Shown here one piece after another: positions 24,285 through 33,794 of a DNA stretch of 64,000 nt. Source of the DNA: Labilibaculum euxinicum (GTDB lineage: Bacteria; Bacteroidota; Bacteroidia; Bacteroidales; Marinifilaceae). The number at the start of each line of letters is the position of its first letter. Position 1 is the first letter of the stretch. The DNA lies in contig NZ_WTCR01000002.1 of the NCBI RefSeq assembly GCF_009795715.1, positions 372,001 to 436,000 on the forward strand. Direction: 5' to 3'. A program made the translations under genes and the position numbers. The notes under the pieces were generated by a model, which ran no database searches, was not told where the DNA came from, and saw only the letters and a program-made list of their open reading frames with translations.

Positions 24285-27200
24285 TTATTCTGCAGTTTCC
24301 AATTCGTTGTCTTCCGGTTTTGGAGCTCCTGTAATTTTTTCCTGAATTGTCTGGAAAATCACGAAGAAGGCAGGAATCACAAACACACCAAACAGGGTTC
24401 CAATTAACATTCCTCCAACTGCACCTGTACCTATTGAGCGGTTACCAACTGCACCGGCTCCATTTGCGAGCATCAATGGTACAATTCCCAGAATAAATGC
24501 GAACGAAGTCATTAAAATAGGACGTAAACGTGCTTTTGCTCCCTCAACGGCTGCCTGCATCAATTCCATTCCCTGACGTCGACGCTGTAAGGCAAATTCC
24601 ACAATCAGAATCGCATTTTTTGCCAGCAAACCAATCAACATGATCAAGGCCACCTGGAAATAAATGTTGTTTTCTAATCCAATCATCTTTACAAAAAAGA
24701 TGGCTCCAAATATTCCGATAGGAAGTGATAGAATAATGGAGAAGGGTAGTATGTAACTTTCATACTGCGCTGCAAGTAAGAAATACACGAATATCAAACT
24801 CAGTGCAAAAACTAAAATGGCTTGATTTCCTGCTTTTTGTTCCTCACGTGTCATTCCAGAGAATTCATACCCGTAGGTTGATGGTAATGTTTCTGCTGCA
24901 ACTTCCTGAATGGCTTTAATGGCATCTCCGGTACTGTAACCAGGATTCACATTGCCGTTAATGGTTGCTGAATTGAAAAGGTTGAAACGGTTAACAACAT
25001 CAGGACCACTTACTTTTTTCATGTTTACAAACTGACTTACCGAAACCAATTCACCTTGAGCATTTTTAACAAACACATTATTCATTGACTCAATTGTTTC
25101 ACGATCTTCGGGAGCAGCCTGAATCATCACACGGTACTGTTTTCCGAACCGGTTAAAGTCGGCAGCATACCAACTTCCATAATATCCCTGAAGGGTTGAA
25201 AACAATGAATTTACTGAAATGCCAGCTTCTTTTACTTTCTCTACATTTATTTCCATCTCATATTGTGGGAATCCTGTATTAAAAGAAGTTCTCGCATATT
25301 TAATTTCCGGTCGTTGGTTTAATGCACCCAGAAACAGACCACTTTTGGCCATCAAGTCGTCAAATTCTCCATTCGACTTATCCTGCAAACGCATTTCAAA
25401 ACCATCAGAATTACCAAAACCTCTGACTGTTGGAGGAGCAAAAAATAATATTGTTGCTTCATTTATTCCTGCTGTCATTCCAAATAATTGTCCAACTATT
25501 GCATCTACTTTTTGATTGTCCTGTTTTCGTTCTTTCCAGTTTTTTAATTTAATTACAGCGAAAGCTTTTGAGCCACCTCTGGAGCCACTTAACATACTAA
25601 AGCCAACTACAAACATTTTTTCCTGAACAACATCAATACGATTGATAATTGCTTCTACCTTAGTAACAACTTCGCCTGTTCTATCCAAAGTACTTCCGGC
25701 AGGTAATGAGATGTCACAGAAAATAACTCCTTGGTCTTCGTTAGGTATAAATCCTGTTGCAGTAGTTTTGAAAAACCATCCAGCTAAGGAGATGAAAACG
25801 ACTAATATTACACCAGTTAACCACTTTCTCTGAATTAAATAGCGGACCGAGTTAGCGTATCGATTAGTCATTACTTCGAATCCCGTATTGAATGAAGTGT
25901 AAAATCTTTTTTGTAAATTTTGTTTGTGCTCTTCACTTGGTTTATGTGGCTTAAGTAAAAGAGCACACAATGCAGGACTTAAGGTTAATGCATTGATTGC
26001 TGAAATTACAATAGCAACTGCAAGCGTGATTGCAAACTGTTGGTAGAAAGCTCCTGTTGACCCTTTTAAAAAGGATACTGGAATAAACACTGCCGACATA
26101 ACCAAAGTAATGGAAATAATTGCGCCGGTAATTTCGCTCATGGCCGATATAGTAGCTTTTTTAGCACTCTTCGCACCATGATCAAGCTTAGCGTGAACCG
26201 CCTCAACCACAACAATGGCATCATCTACAACAATACCAATTGCGAGTACTAAGGCAAATAGTGTCAGCATATTAACAGAGAAGCCAAAGAGGTTCAGAAA
26301 GAAGAATGTTCCAACAATTGCCACTGGTACTGCTATTGCAGGAATCAAGGTTGATCTAAAATCCTGAAGGAAAAGAAAAACCACTAAAAATACCAAAAGG
26401 AATGCTTCGATTAAGGTAGTAATTACTTTACTGATTGATGCATCTAAGAATTCATTGGTATTGAAAGGAATCACATAGTCAATACCTTTAGGAAAATTCT
26501 TTTTAGCAGATTGCAGTGTGCGTTCTACTTCTTTGATAATTTCCTGAGCATTCGATCCTGAAGTTTGATATACCGCAACTGCTACCGATGGATGACCATT
26601 GGTAATATTATTGGTAGCATAACTAAAGGCACCCAACTCAACTTTTGCAACATCTTTCAGACGAAGGAAATTACTGTTACCTTCCGAACGAAGAATAATA
26701 TTATCGTATTCTTCTTTTGTGGAAAGTTTTCCTTTGTAGCGAATAACATATTCGAATGACTGAGATGAATTCTCTCCAAATTTACCTGGAGAAGCTTCCA
26801 AATTCTGCTCATTCAAGGCACTGACTACATCCTGAGGAGTAAGACCATAAGCGGCCATTTTTTCAGGTTTCAACCAAATTCTCATCGAATAATCACGTGA
26901 GCCAAAAACGTTGGCATCACCAACACCATTAACCCTTTTGATCATAGGGATTAGGTTGATACGAGCATAATTCTCAATAAATGTTGCATCTAAATCTTCG
27001 TTTTCGGTAAAAACGGAAAAGAACATCAAAACACTATTCTGAACTTTTTTTGTGGTTACTCCAGTTTGAATTACCTGTTGCGGCAATTTGCTGTTTACTG
27101 TTGCTACTTTATTTTGAACATTAACTGCTGCAATATCAGCATTGGTTCCTAATTCAAAGTAAACACTTATGGTTGCACTTCCATCGTTACTGGCAGTAGA

Positions 27201-27437
27201 GGACATGTAGGTCATGTTTTCTACACCATTAACGGCTTCTTCTATAGGAACGACAACACTTTTTAGCAGAGTTTCTGCATTGGCACCAGGGTAAGTAGCA
27301 GAAATCTGCACGGTTGGAGGTGCAATATCAGGAAATTGCTCTCTGGGTAAAGTAGAGAGTCCTAAAACTCCCAAAATTACAATGAGTATGGATATTACAG
27401 TCGACAATACCGGCCGTTCAATAAATTTTCTTAACAT
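24285..27437 (-). CDS. RND multidrug efflux pump, HAE1 family (AcrB/MexB type)
   Basis: 1050 residues, the usual length. N-terminus MLRKFIERPVLSTVISILIV, then PREQFPDIAPPTVQISATYPGA, TASNDGSATISVYFELGT, twelve predicted transmembrane helices and two large periplasmic loops. The proton-relay Asp pair is in GIVVDDAIVVVEAV (helix 4), with the matching Lys in GLLAKNAILIVEFA (helix 10). It exports drugs, detergents or bile-type compounds in exchange for protons, in complex with the adaptor and outer-membrane factor on either side. Confidence 0.96.
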   Translation of the reverse strand: MLRKFIERPVLSTVISILIVILGVLGLSTLPREQFPDIAPPTVQISATYPGANAETLLKSVVVPIEEAVNGVENMTYMSSTASNDGSATISVYFELGTNADIAAVNVQNKVATVNSKLPQQVIQTGVTTKKVQNSVLMFFSVFTENEDLDATFIENYARINLIPMIKRVNGVGDANVFGSRDYSMRIWLKPEKMAAYGLTPQDVVSALNEQNLEASPGKFGENSSQSFEYVIRYKGKLSTKEEYDNIILRSEGNSNFLRLKDVAKVELGAFSYATNNITNGHPSVAVAVYQTSGSNAQEIIKEVERTLQSAKKNFPKGIDYVIPFNTNEFLDASISKVITTLIEAFLLVFLVVFLFLQDFRSTLIPAIAVPVAIVGTFFFLNLFGFSVNMLTLFALVLAIGIVVDDAIVVVEAVHAKLDHGAKSAKKATISAMSEITGAIISITLVMSAVFIPVSFLKGSTGAFYQQFAITLAVAIVISAINALTLSPALCALLLKPHKPSEEHKQNLQKRFYTSFNTGFEVMTNRYANSVRYLIQRKWLTGVILVVFISLAGWFFKTTATGFIPNEDQGVIFCDISLPAGSTLDRTGEVVTKVEAIINRIDVVQEKMFVVGFSMLSGSRGGSKAFAVIKLKNWKERKQDNQKVDAIVGQLFGMTAGINEATILFFAPPTVRGFGNSDGFEMRLQDKSNGEFDDLMAKSGLFLGALNQRPEIKYARTSFNTGFPQYEMEINVEKVKEAGISVNSLFSTLQGYYGSWYAADFNRFGKQYRVMIQAAPEDRETIESMNNVFVKNAQGELVSVSQFVNMKKVSGPDVVNRFNLFNSATINGNVNPGYSTGDAIKAIQEVAAETLPSTYGYEFSGMTREEQKAGNQAILVFALSLIFVYFLLAAQYESYILPFSIILSLPIGIFGAIFFVKMIGLENNIYFQVALIMLIGLLAKNAILIVEFALQRRRQGMELMQAAVEGAKARLRPILMTSFAFILGIVPLMLANGAGAVGNRSIGTGAVGGMLIGTLFGVFVIPAFFVIFQTIQEKITGAPKPEDNELETAE

Positions 27438-27474
27438 GAAATGTGATTTTTATTTACAGTTTAAAAACCTGATA

Positions 27475-28632
27475 TTATTTTTTGGAAAATGCTCTGTTGT
27501 CTGGTTGAGTTGAGGAGCCGGTTTGTGGAAGTATTTGCATTCCTTCTCTAAGTTTGATTAATCCCCCGGCAACAAATACTTGTCCTTCAGTAAGTCCTTC
27601 TTCAATAATAAAATCATTACCAAGAGTTTCTGAAACAAATACTTCTTTAGACTCTATTTTGTTTTCATTACCAAGAAGATAAACAAAATGTTTTCCCTGC
27701 AATTCGAAGGTCGATTTTTGCGGTAAAATAATTGCCTGATCTATGTTAGATGGCAGTTTTATTTTTCCACTAATACCACTTCGTAATAAATTGTCTGGAT
27801 TTGAGAAAATTGCACGATAGCTAACACTTCCTGTTCTTGGGTTTACCATTCCGTTAATGGTCTCAATTTTCCCTTTTTGATTGTAAATTGATCCATCTGC
27901 AAGGATTAACTCAACTTCAGGTAATGCCTTAATCATATCTTTAACGCTATTGCCGTTCAATTGTCGGTTGAATTGTAATAATTGTTTCTCGTTTAAAGAG
28001 AAGTAAGCATATACATTACTAATATTGGATACTGTAGTAAGTGGTTGAGATTCTGTACGACCAACTAAGCTTCCAATTCTATAAGGTATACTTCCAACAA
28101 TTCCGTCAACCGGACTCTTGATAATAGTATAGTCTAAATTTTCTTTGGCATTCATATAATCTGCTCTTGCAGCTATCAACTGAGCTTTCGCAGCATTCAA
28201 ATTGCTTTCTGATGTTTCTAATTGTACCGCGCTAATGATATTTTTCTCTACCAAAGGTTTTATTTTATTCACATCAACTTGTGCTGATACCACCTGAGCT
28301 TTTGCTACTTCAACATTTGCTTCGGCAGCTTTAACCTGCTGATTTAAAGTTTTGGCAGATAATTTAAACAGAATCTGTCCTTCTTTAACCTGGCTGCCTT
28401 CATCAATATAAATTTTTTCAATAAAACCATCCACTTTAGGACGAATTTCTATGTTTTGTTCTCCTTCTATATTTGCAGCATATTCTGTGTAAATAGTAAT
28501 GTTCTCCTTTTTCACTGATTGTACAGGGAATGGCATTGGCCCACGAGCCATTTGTGGTTGCGATGAATCCTTACAAGATGATAAACCAAGTAGGATAATG
28601 GCCATACTTGCTAAGATGTAATTTCTTTTCAT
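27475..28632 (-). CDS. RND periplasmic adaptor (membrane fusion protein)
   Basis: 385 residues with a lipoprotein signal (IILLGLSSCKDSS). Domain order is standard for AcrA/MexA: lipoyl half (IEIRPKVDGFIEKIYIDEGSQVKEGQ), alpha hairpin (about 95-160, AAEANVEVAKAQVVSAQ), lipoyl half (DYTIIKSPVDGIVG), beta barrel, and membrane-proximal domain. It bridges the inner-membrane pump and the outer-membrane channel. 37 bp upstream of the pump gene in the operon. Confidence 0.94.
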   Translation of the reverse strand: MKRNYILASMAIILLGLSSCKDSSQPQMARGPMPFPVQSVKKENITIYTEYAANIEGEQNIEIRPKVDGFIEKIYIDEGSQVKEGQILFKLSAKTLNQQVKAAEANVEVAKAQVVSAQVDVNKIKPLVEKNIISAVQLETSESNLNAAKAQLIAARADYMNAKENLDYTIIKSPVDGIVGSIPYRIGSLVGRTESQPLTTVSNISNVYAYFSLNEKQLLQFNRQLNGNSVKDMIKALPEVELILADGSIYNQKGKIETINGMVNPRTGSVSYRAIFSNPDNLLRSGISGKIKLPSNIDQAIILPQKSTFELQGKHFVYLLGNENKIESKEVFVSETLGNDFIIEEGLTEGQVFVAGGLIKLREGMQILPQTGSSTQPDNRAFSKK

Positions 28633-28662
28633 GATTTGAATAAATGTATAAATTGTTTTTAA

Positions 28663-28678
28663 TTAGTTCCTTTAGTTC
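28663..28678. promoter_or_regulatory. two half-sites resembling the efflux operator
   Basis: TTAGTTCC followed directly by TTTAGTTC resembles half of the operator at 29277-29302 (TTTAGTTCGGTT). They lie between the regulator and adaptor genes, where an internal promoter could be. Weak evidence. Confidence 0.25.
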
Positions 28679-28747
28679 TATATATAGCGAACTTGTTGAT
28701 TGTGCAAGTCCAAATTTGTTTAGGTGTTGATGTTATTTACTTCATAT

Positions 28748-29245
28748 TTAATTAGTTATTGGGCATTTCGCTTTTATTTGATCACGAAGCTGTTCCAGAA
28801 GTCTTACAGTATTTGATAAGTAGTCTAAATAGGGCGTTTCTTGATTAGAGCCATATTGCCGGTCAATCCCATTGGCTGTTTTTTTGTACTCTAATATCTG
28901 TCCAACCAAAAAGTGTTCTGTTTTATAATCAGCTATTTTTTCTTCAATTCTAGAAATGAATCCAACAGGTGATAAGGTATAGTACTTTTTCCGGTCACCA
29001 GGTTTTGTAAAATACACAATCATATTCGATTTGGTGAGACTCTGAAGATTAGTGGAGATCGTACTTTTGCTGGCACCTAAAAAATGAACCAAATCATCAA
29101 AAGTGGCTCCATTTTCTTTATTGATGAAAAGGGTCGCGAAAATTCTCGCTCCGATAGGGGATAACTTTTCTTGTCCCTCCATAAACAGACCAAACTTTTC
29201 CACTAAATATTTCTTTTCCTCTTCCAAATCTTTACTGCTTTTCAT
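28748..29245 (-). CDS. GbsR/MarR-family transcriptional repressor
   Basis: 166 residues from ATG 29245 (MKSSKDLEEEKKYLVEKFG). A winged helix is evident: IGARIFATLFINKENGATFDDL, then the recognition region LGASKSTISTNLQSL and the wing MIVYFTKPGDRKKYYTLS, as in GbsR-type members of the MarR superfamily. The C-terminal helices would form the dimer. It is the first gene of the efflux operon. The start at 29245 is preferred over an upstream in-frame ATG because the promoter -7 box and operator lie just before it. It probably represses its own operon until a pump substrate binds. Confidence 0.88.
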   Translation of the reverse strand: MKSSKDLEEEKKYLVEKFGLFMEGQEKLSPIGARIFATLFINKENGATFDDLVHFLGASKSTISTNLQSLTKSNMIVYFTKPGDRKKYYTLSPVGFISRIEEKIADYKTEHFLVGQILEYKKTANGIDRQYGSNQETPYLDYLSNTVRLLEQLRDQIKAKCPITN

Positions 29246-29266
29246 TTTTCTTAAGTTTTTCTGGAA

Positions 29267-29274
29267 CAAATATA
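29267..29274 (-). promoter_or_regulatory. Bacteroidota-type -7 box of the efflux operon
   Basis: On the minus strand the sequence is TATATTTG, matching the TAnnTTTG consensus. It predicts a transcript start near 29260, about 15 nt before the regulator ATG. Confidence 0.7.
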
Positions 29275-29276
29275 CA

Positions 29277-29302
29277 TTTAGTTCGGTTTCAACCGAACTA
29301 AA
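29277..29302. promoter_or_regulatory. operator palindrome of the efflux repressor
   Basis: TTTAGTTCGGTT, a 2-bp TC spacer, then AACCGAACTAAA: 12-bp arms with perfect symmetry. It fills the space between the expected -33 region and the -7 box, so a bound repressor would block RNA polymerase. Confidence 0.85.
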
Positions 29303-29429
29303 AAATGTTAAAAAAATAAAAAGAATCTTATGCAATCGATGGAAGAGCAATAATAAATTTAAATGTATCAATAATTGATATTTCGTTGGGGAAAAAATGG
29401 ATTCGATTTAATGAAGTTGTTTAAAGATG

Positions 29430-29779
29430 TCAAAGTAAAATAATGATAAAAGCAAAGATATTCGGAGCTAACCAATGTGTTTTTTTGTTTCAAAACGTAC
29501 AGGTATCGATTTAAAAGTATTTAACCATGCATTGATTCTTTCAACAACAAACTGTTGCTTATAAAGTAATTTGTCAAAGAATGAAACGTCATTTTCACAT
29601 GCGCGTTTATTTTGATCAATATTATCAATTACATCACAGATGTAACAATGTTTTCTAAATTCCTGCGCATCAAATCCTGCATCAACATTAAGAAAAAATC
29701 CATCAATATGAATATTGCTTGATTTTAATGAATCAGTCATGTACTTAAAGTTGCTGACAAAATGTTTTACATGGAATGC
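29430..29779 (-). pseudogene. decayed IS5-like DDE transposase fragment
   Basis: The 90-codon open frame 29468-29740 reads IHIDGFFLNVDAGFDAQEF and QQFVVERINAWLNTFKSI, the second and third catalytic regions of an IS5-family transposase, including the DAGFD and VERxxAW motifs. The same homology extends upstream without a start (FHVKHFVSNFKYM, to about 29779). It also continues downstream in another frame (THWLAPNIFAF, stop at 29430), shifted at an A7 run. The N-terminal half and terminal inverted repeats were not found, so the element is dead. Confidence 0.75.
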
Positions 29780-30317
29780 TTATTGATATGATAATTAGTC
29801 ACTTCGATTCGTGTAGTACTTTCACGCACTGTGGATTGTTTCTACACTATATAAATTTGAATTTTTGTTGTTTAGATTGATTAAAAATACTTAAACTTTT
29901 GTAACATTCACATTTCCCGTCCGTTAAATGCCTTAGAAAGTTTCAACCCAGTGGATGAAATTTTTTTGGCACAGAATTCTCTAAGTGAGTTGTGAAGTTG
30001 AAAAATGTCTAATTAATTACTGATGGCAAAATTGAAAGAGAAAGGATCATATATTGGATTCCGCTTTAAGAGCTTACAAAAGAAAGCTCATCTTGATAAT
30101 CCTTCCAATAAAAAGAAAGGTTTTGAATTCCTCAAAATCATCCATTTTTTTACCCCTCACGATATTTTAATGTTGATTCATCCAGAGTGATTACAGCAGT
30201 TTTATTCCTCAAACTTTGGTTAATATTTGATTAATAATCTAAACGAATAGTTTGGAATGAGGTGTCTTTTTGCAAAAAAAATAATAAGAAAATAAACTAT
30301 CTTTAATAATAATATCA
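29780..30317. other. non-coding AT-rich spacer next to the transposase relic
   Basis: No convincing gene. It probably includes the rest of the decayed insertion sequence and the promoter of the beta-helix lipoprotein gene. I could not locate clear inverted terminal repeats. Confidence 0.4.
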
Positions 30318-31475
30318 ATGAGAAATAAGAGTAGAGTGATTGCAGTAATGATGATATTGACCATGTGGTTTTCGTTTGCAAGTTGTGATGATGAATTAGT
30401 TGAAGAGCAGGATTCAACCGAGATTGTTGAACCAATAGTTGACGGGAATAATGACGGCACAACAGTTGCAGACACTACTGGTGGTACTAATACTGAGAAT
30501 AGACCAATAATTGAAAATCAGACTTTTAATAAAACCTTGATTATTGATGGTCATGAAAATGATAGTTTGATAATACGTAACTGTACATTTGAAAACATGT
30601 CTGATATTGCTCTTTTAATTAAGACTGTAGATCACGTGATTATTAGGGATTGTATTTTCAGGAATCTGCAATCGCATGCGATTTTTTTACAAGCCGGTCA
30701 AAGCTCCGATGACATTTTAATTGAAGGAAATGAGATTTATAATGTTTCAGGAATAGGAATATTTGCTGGGGAAGATCATATTAATACTAAGTGTTTGGGT
30801 AATATAATTAATGAAGTGGGTCTTGTTAATATAGACGGACACACTCCGCACGGTATTTATTTGTGCGGGAAAAATTTTATGATTGAAGGAAATACCATAT
30901 CTAAATGTGGTTCGGAAGATGGTAAAGGAGTAGGAATTAGTGTACGATCTTATGGAACCATTTCGAAAAATAAAATTTATGATGGAAAAGCCAGTGGCAT
31001 ATCTTTCTCAAGTGATCATTCTGCTTTTTATGGCACATTATTAATTGAAAACAATGTGATCTTTGATAATTTCGAAAATGCGATTAGTCTTTACATGTCA
31101 AATGAAGACTCACCTCTTGGAAAAGTTACAGTCCGATTTAATACTTTATTATCCGGCAACAAACCTGTTATTTATGCCAATACCTGGAAAAGCATGGAAA
31201 GTGAGTTAGAATCTTTGGGAAATATACTAATTAGAACCGATGGAGATATTAATTATGTTGATGTTTCAACATCGAATCCATTTATTGAATCTCAAAATCT
31301 GGTAAGTAGCGGGGATCTTGGTTTTTCAGACTTTACAGATAGAGATTTTCATCTGATTTCAGGTTCTAAAGCGCTCAATTTTGCAGTTGGAATTCTTGAT
31401 TTCCCTCGAAAGGATATGGAAGATAAAAATAGGAGCTCGTCTGATTTAGATGCCGGAGCATACGAAGCTAAATAA
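30318..31475 (+). CDS. right-handed beta-helix lipoprotein
   Basis: 385 residues. Lipoprotein signal with lipobox FASC (Cys23), then an acidic Asp/Glu/Thr linker (DDELVEEQDSTEIVEP). From residue about 65 there are repeating beta-helix coils (NDSLIIRNCTFENMSDIALL, DDILIEGNEIYNVSGIGIF, GTLLIENNVIFDNFENAI) as in pectate-lyase-like parallel beta helices, and a C-terminal SSDLDAGAYEAK tail common in such surface proteins. Likely a cell-surface polysaccharide-binding or lyase-like protein. No catalytic residues identified. It precedes the polysaccharide locus but is separated from it by 780 bp. Confidence 0.72.
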   Translation: MRNKSRVIAVMMILTMWFSFASCDDELVEEQDSTEIVEPIVDGNNDGTTVADTTGGTNTENRPIIENQTFNKTLIIDGHENDSLIIRNCTFENMSDIALLIKTVDHVIIRDCIFRNLQSHAIFLQAGQSSDDILIEGNEIYNVSGIGIFAGEDHINTKCLGNIINEVGLVNIDGHTPHGIYLCGKNFMIEGNTISKCGSEDGKGVGISVRSYGTISKNKIYDGKASGISFSSDHSAFYGTLLIENNVIFDNFENAISLYMSNEDSPLGKVTVRFNTLLSGNKPVIYANTWKSMESELESLGNILIRTDGDINYVDVSTSNPFIESQNLVSSGDLGFSDFTDRDFHLISGSKALNFAVGILDFPRKDMEDKNRSSSDLDAGAYEAK

Positions 31476-31504
31476 TTAACAAGCGCAAAATAATAGGATG
31501 GAAA

Positions 31505-31537
31505 AGGGCTGTATCTTGATTGATACGGCTCTTTTTG
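31505..31537 (+). terminator. terminator of the beta-helix lipoprotein gene
   Basis: AGGGCTGTATC pairs with GATACGGCTCT (one G-U pair), followed by TTTTT, 30 bp past the stop codon. Confidence 0.8.
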
Positions 31538-31669
31538 CATAAAAAAATATATGTTTGATAACAATTGCGTCCTAAACGTTTTTTGAGAATAAGTATTAAT
31601 TACTTCTTTTATAAAGACTTACAGCTCGTGATAATCTTAAGGGGTACAATTTAAGTTAGGTATTTGCTT

Positions 31670-31799
31670 GGCATCTTTTTTAAAGAGCTTTCGTTTTAGT
31701 TCAAACCTTTAGTAAGACCGGGAAGCTGAGAACTTGTTCGAAGATCGCCCGTACGCACTTAGGTTTGAATTAAATAAGGAAGTTTTTTAAAAAGCAGCC
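31670..31799. repeat. 130-bp element with about 39-bp imperfect inverted arms
   Basis: The inner 14 bases of each arm (31695-31708 TTTAGTTCAAACCT and 31761-31774 AGGTTTGAATTAAA) differ by one base. Similarity extends outward to GGC/GCC termini, around a 52-nt spacer. Non-coding; MITE-like or a large RNA hairpin. It lies in the 31476-32256 gap. Confidence 0.55.
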
Positions 31800-31817
31800 T
31801 TGAATTTCTTTGCTTCG

Positions 31818-31839
31818 TTTCTTGTTTCAAGACAAGAAA
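31818..31839. repeat. REP-like hairpin
   Basis: TTTCTTG (31818-31824) pairs with CAAGAAA (31833-31839) in a CTTTGCTTCGTTTCTTG context of a type that recurs between genes in Bacteroidota. No T-tract follows, so it is not a standard terminator. Confidence 0.35.
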
Positions 31840-32050
31840 TGATGTCGGGTTTGGGCGGAAAGTCCAATTGTTAAAATCAATTAGGACAATATTGGTTTGA
31901 TAATTTCCATTGTCAGGCTGATATTTGTTTTTTACAATATATGTTCTGAACTTGTATGTAGCATAATTAGAAATGATTTCTAAAAATAGTTACTTAACAG
32001 AATGGAGGAATCTGAACCATGTTTTTTGCCTCTTCTGCATTTATACCGAT

Positions 32051-32164
32051 TAGTATCTAAATTTACTCAATCATTTCTCCCAAAGAATCTGATTATAATT
32101 GAGTTTTAGTCCCGAGAACCCGGGACGACATTATACCTCTGTGCAAATTTGTCTGTAAAATGGT
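32051..32164 (+). repeat. intergenic repeat of the polysaccharide locus, copy A
   Basis: Two blocks recur at 35766-35864: TATCTAAATTTACTCAATCA, and ACATTATACCTCTGTGCAAA plus TTTGTCTGTAAAATG. Between the blocks is a GTCCCG/CGGGAC hairpin (32109-32126). It ends about 90 bp before the sulfatase-like gene. Confidence 0.65.
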
Positions 32165-32256
32165 ATTATTCCCTGATATTAAATCATCTGCCATAACTTA
32201 TTGCAGAAACTGATAATTATAGTGTTGCTAATTTACGAATATTAAAACGAACTGAT

Positions 32257-33471
32257 GTGAAAGAAAAAATACTTCTGATTTCGAAAGATACGCTAAGAAC
32301 AGCAGCATTAGGTTGTTATGGCAGTGAATTGTGGAAAACTAAAAATATTGATGAGTTGGCGGATAAGGGAACCATTTTTCACCGGCACTACACTGCCGCT
32401 GCAACCTCAGCAATGTCATACTCTTCAATGTTCACAGGAAAATACTGTCATGAATTGGACAGAAAGGAATTTACTGAAGTTGAAGTTTTTAAAGGAGAAT
32501 CATTATTTCGAATTCTGGAGAGTAAGGGATATGCATGCCATATATTTTGGGGTGAAAGTTGGTTTCAAAATGTGGTTCCTTATACGAAAATATACGGAGA
32601 GAAGACGAATTTTCATAATCTGGATATTGAGCAAAAAGTTGGCTCTGAACGAATAAAGAGAATCGATGAGGAGGCTGTTATTCAGGAAACATTAAGTAAA
32701 ATTGTCGATGGAGTTTTAGAGATTATTGAGACTAAAGTGTTTATTTGGGTTCATTTTCCACATGTTTTGTATGGTAAAACATGCTATGATTCAGATATTG
32801 AAGTTTTTGACGAGTTTATTGGTGAAATGCGGAAACATTTTAGTGATGATTCCATTTACATTACTTCTGATCATGGTCATATGAATATGTCTAAAGGGGT
32901 TCCGGTATATGGATTTCATCTTTATGAAAGTGCGGTTAAAGTTCCTCTGATTACACCTAGGATTGATGGCAACAAAACAATTGAATTCCCTACCAGCCAT
33001 ATTCAGTTAATGGATATAATTCTTGAAGGTAAAATAATTCATAATGATCATGTATTTGTTGATACTCAATATTTTCTGCAGGAAAACCGGAAATTAGCAG
33101 TTGTTAAGGACAATTTTAAGTATATCTTCAATAAGAGGGGTAAAAAAGAAGAACTCTATGATTTGGAAGCTGATCCTGGAGAGAATGTAAATCTTCTTCA
33201 GAGGCAAGTTGAAGAAAAGGGTAGGGGAAAACTCTATTGGTTAGATGAGATCTACTATTACAAAAAATGGGATGTGGTACATTCTGTATACAGAGACCTA
33301 AAGTCGGAGAAGGACAAAGTTTGGAGAGAAGGCAGTTTTATTGATGAATTGCTGTATAAAATTAATTTTAAACGAAAATATCTTATTAATAAATTCAGGA
33401 ATAAAAGATATTTGATAAAGGGGAAAGGAATTTTAGATTCAAATCCATTTGTAATCAATTACAAAAGATGA
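32257..33471 (+). CDS. sulfatase-fold (alkaline phosphatase superfamily) protein
   Basis: 404 residues, GTG start (an ATG two bases earlier is immediately followed by a stop). No signal peptide. Sulfatase-fold landmarks: LLISKDTLRTAALGCYG, ELADKGTIFHRHYT, YITSDHGHMNMSKG and ELYDLEADPGENVNL. At the formylglycine position (normally C/S-x-P-x-R) the sequence is TSAMSYSSMFTG, with no Cys, Pro or Arg in register, so it is unlikely to be a normal sulfatase. It may be a phospho- or sulfo-transferase or hydrolase that modifies the polysaccharide made by the downstream locus. First gene of the locus on this strand. Confidence 0.7.
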   Translation: MKEKILLISKDTLRTAALGCYGSELWKTKNIDELADKGTIFHRHYTAAATSAMSYSSMFTGKYCHELDRKEFTEVEVFKGESLFRILESKGYACHIFWGESWFQNVVPYTKIYGEKTNFHNLDIEQKVGSERIKRIDEEAVIQETLSKIVDGVLEIIETKVFIWVHFPHVLYGKTCYDSDIEVFDEFIGEMRKHFSDDSIYITSDHGHMNMSKGVPVYGFHLYESAVKVPLITPRIDGNKTIEFPTSHIQLMDIILEGKIIHNDHVFVDTQYFLQENRKLAVVKDNFKYIFNKRGKKEELYDLEADPGENVNLLQRQVEEKGRGKLYWLDEIYYYKKWDVVHSVYRDLKSEKDKVWREGSFIDELLYKINFKRKYLINKFRNKRYLIKGKGILDSNPFVINYKR

Positions 33472-33794
33472 GAAAACGGTATAAACACTATGTTTACAGA
33501 GTATTTGTTTAATTTTTCTTATGGAATGATAAGGGTGTTTTATGGAAGGAAAACAATATTTTGTAAAAGAATTTATTTAAATCGACAGATTTAACAATTT
33601 TTTCATTGATTATTATTTAAAATGGTTTGAACTTGTATTACTTGCAAACAGAAAATAAATAAGATACATGAACTGCGATGATCGAAATTAAGTAATTGTT
33701 TGCTTTATAATTTTATTAAGAAATAAAATATTAGCCCAATTTTGTTTCAGTGAATTTCACCTCACAAAGCAAAGCTTTGGAGAAAGAAACAATT

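Noticed and set aside
30239-30475. Minus-strand ORF opposite the beta-helix lipoprotein start
   Set aside because: Low-complexity Ser/Leu/Phe content arising from the complement of the signal peptide and acidic linker.
31670-31799. Integron attC-like site
   Set aside because: Although it has long inverted arms, the GTTRRRY/RYYYAAC core sites of attC were not found, and no cassette array or integrase is present.
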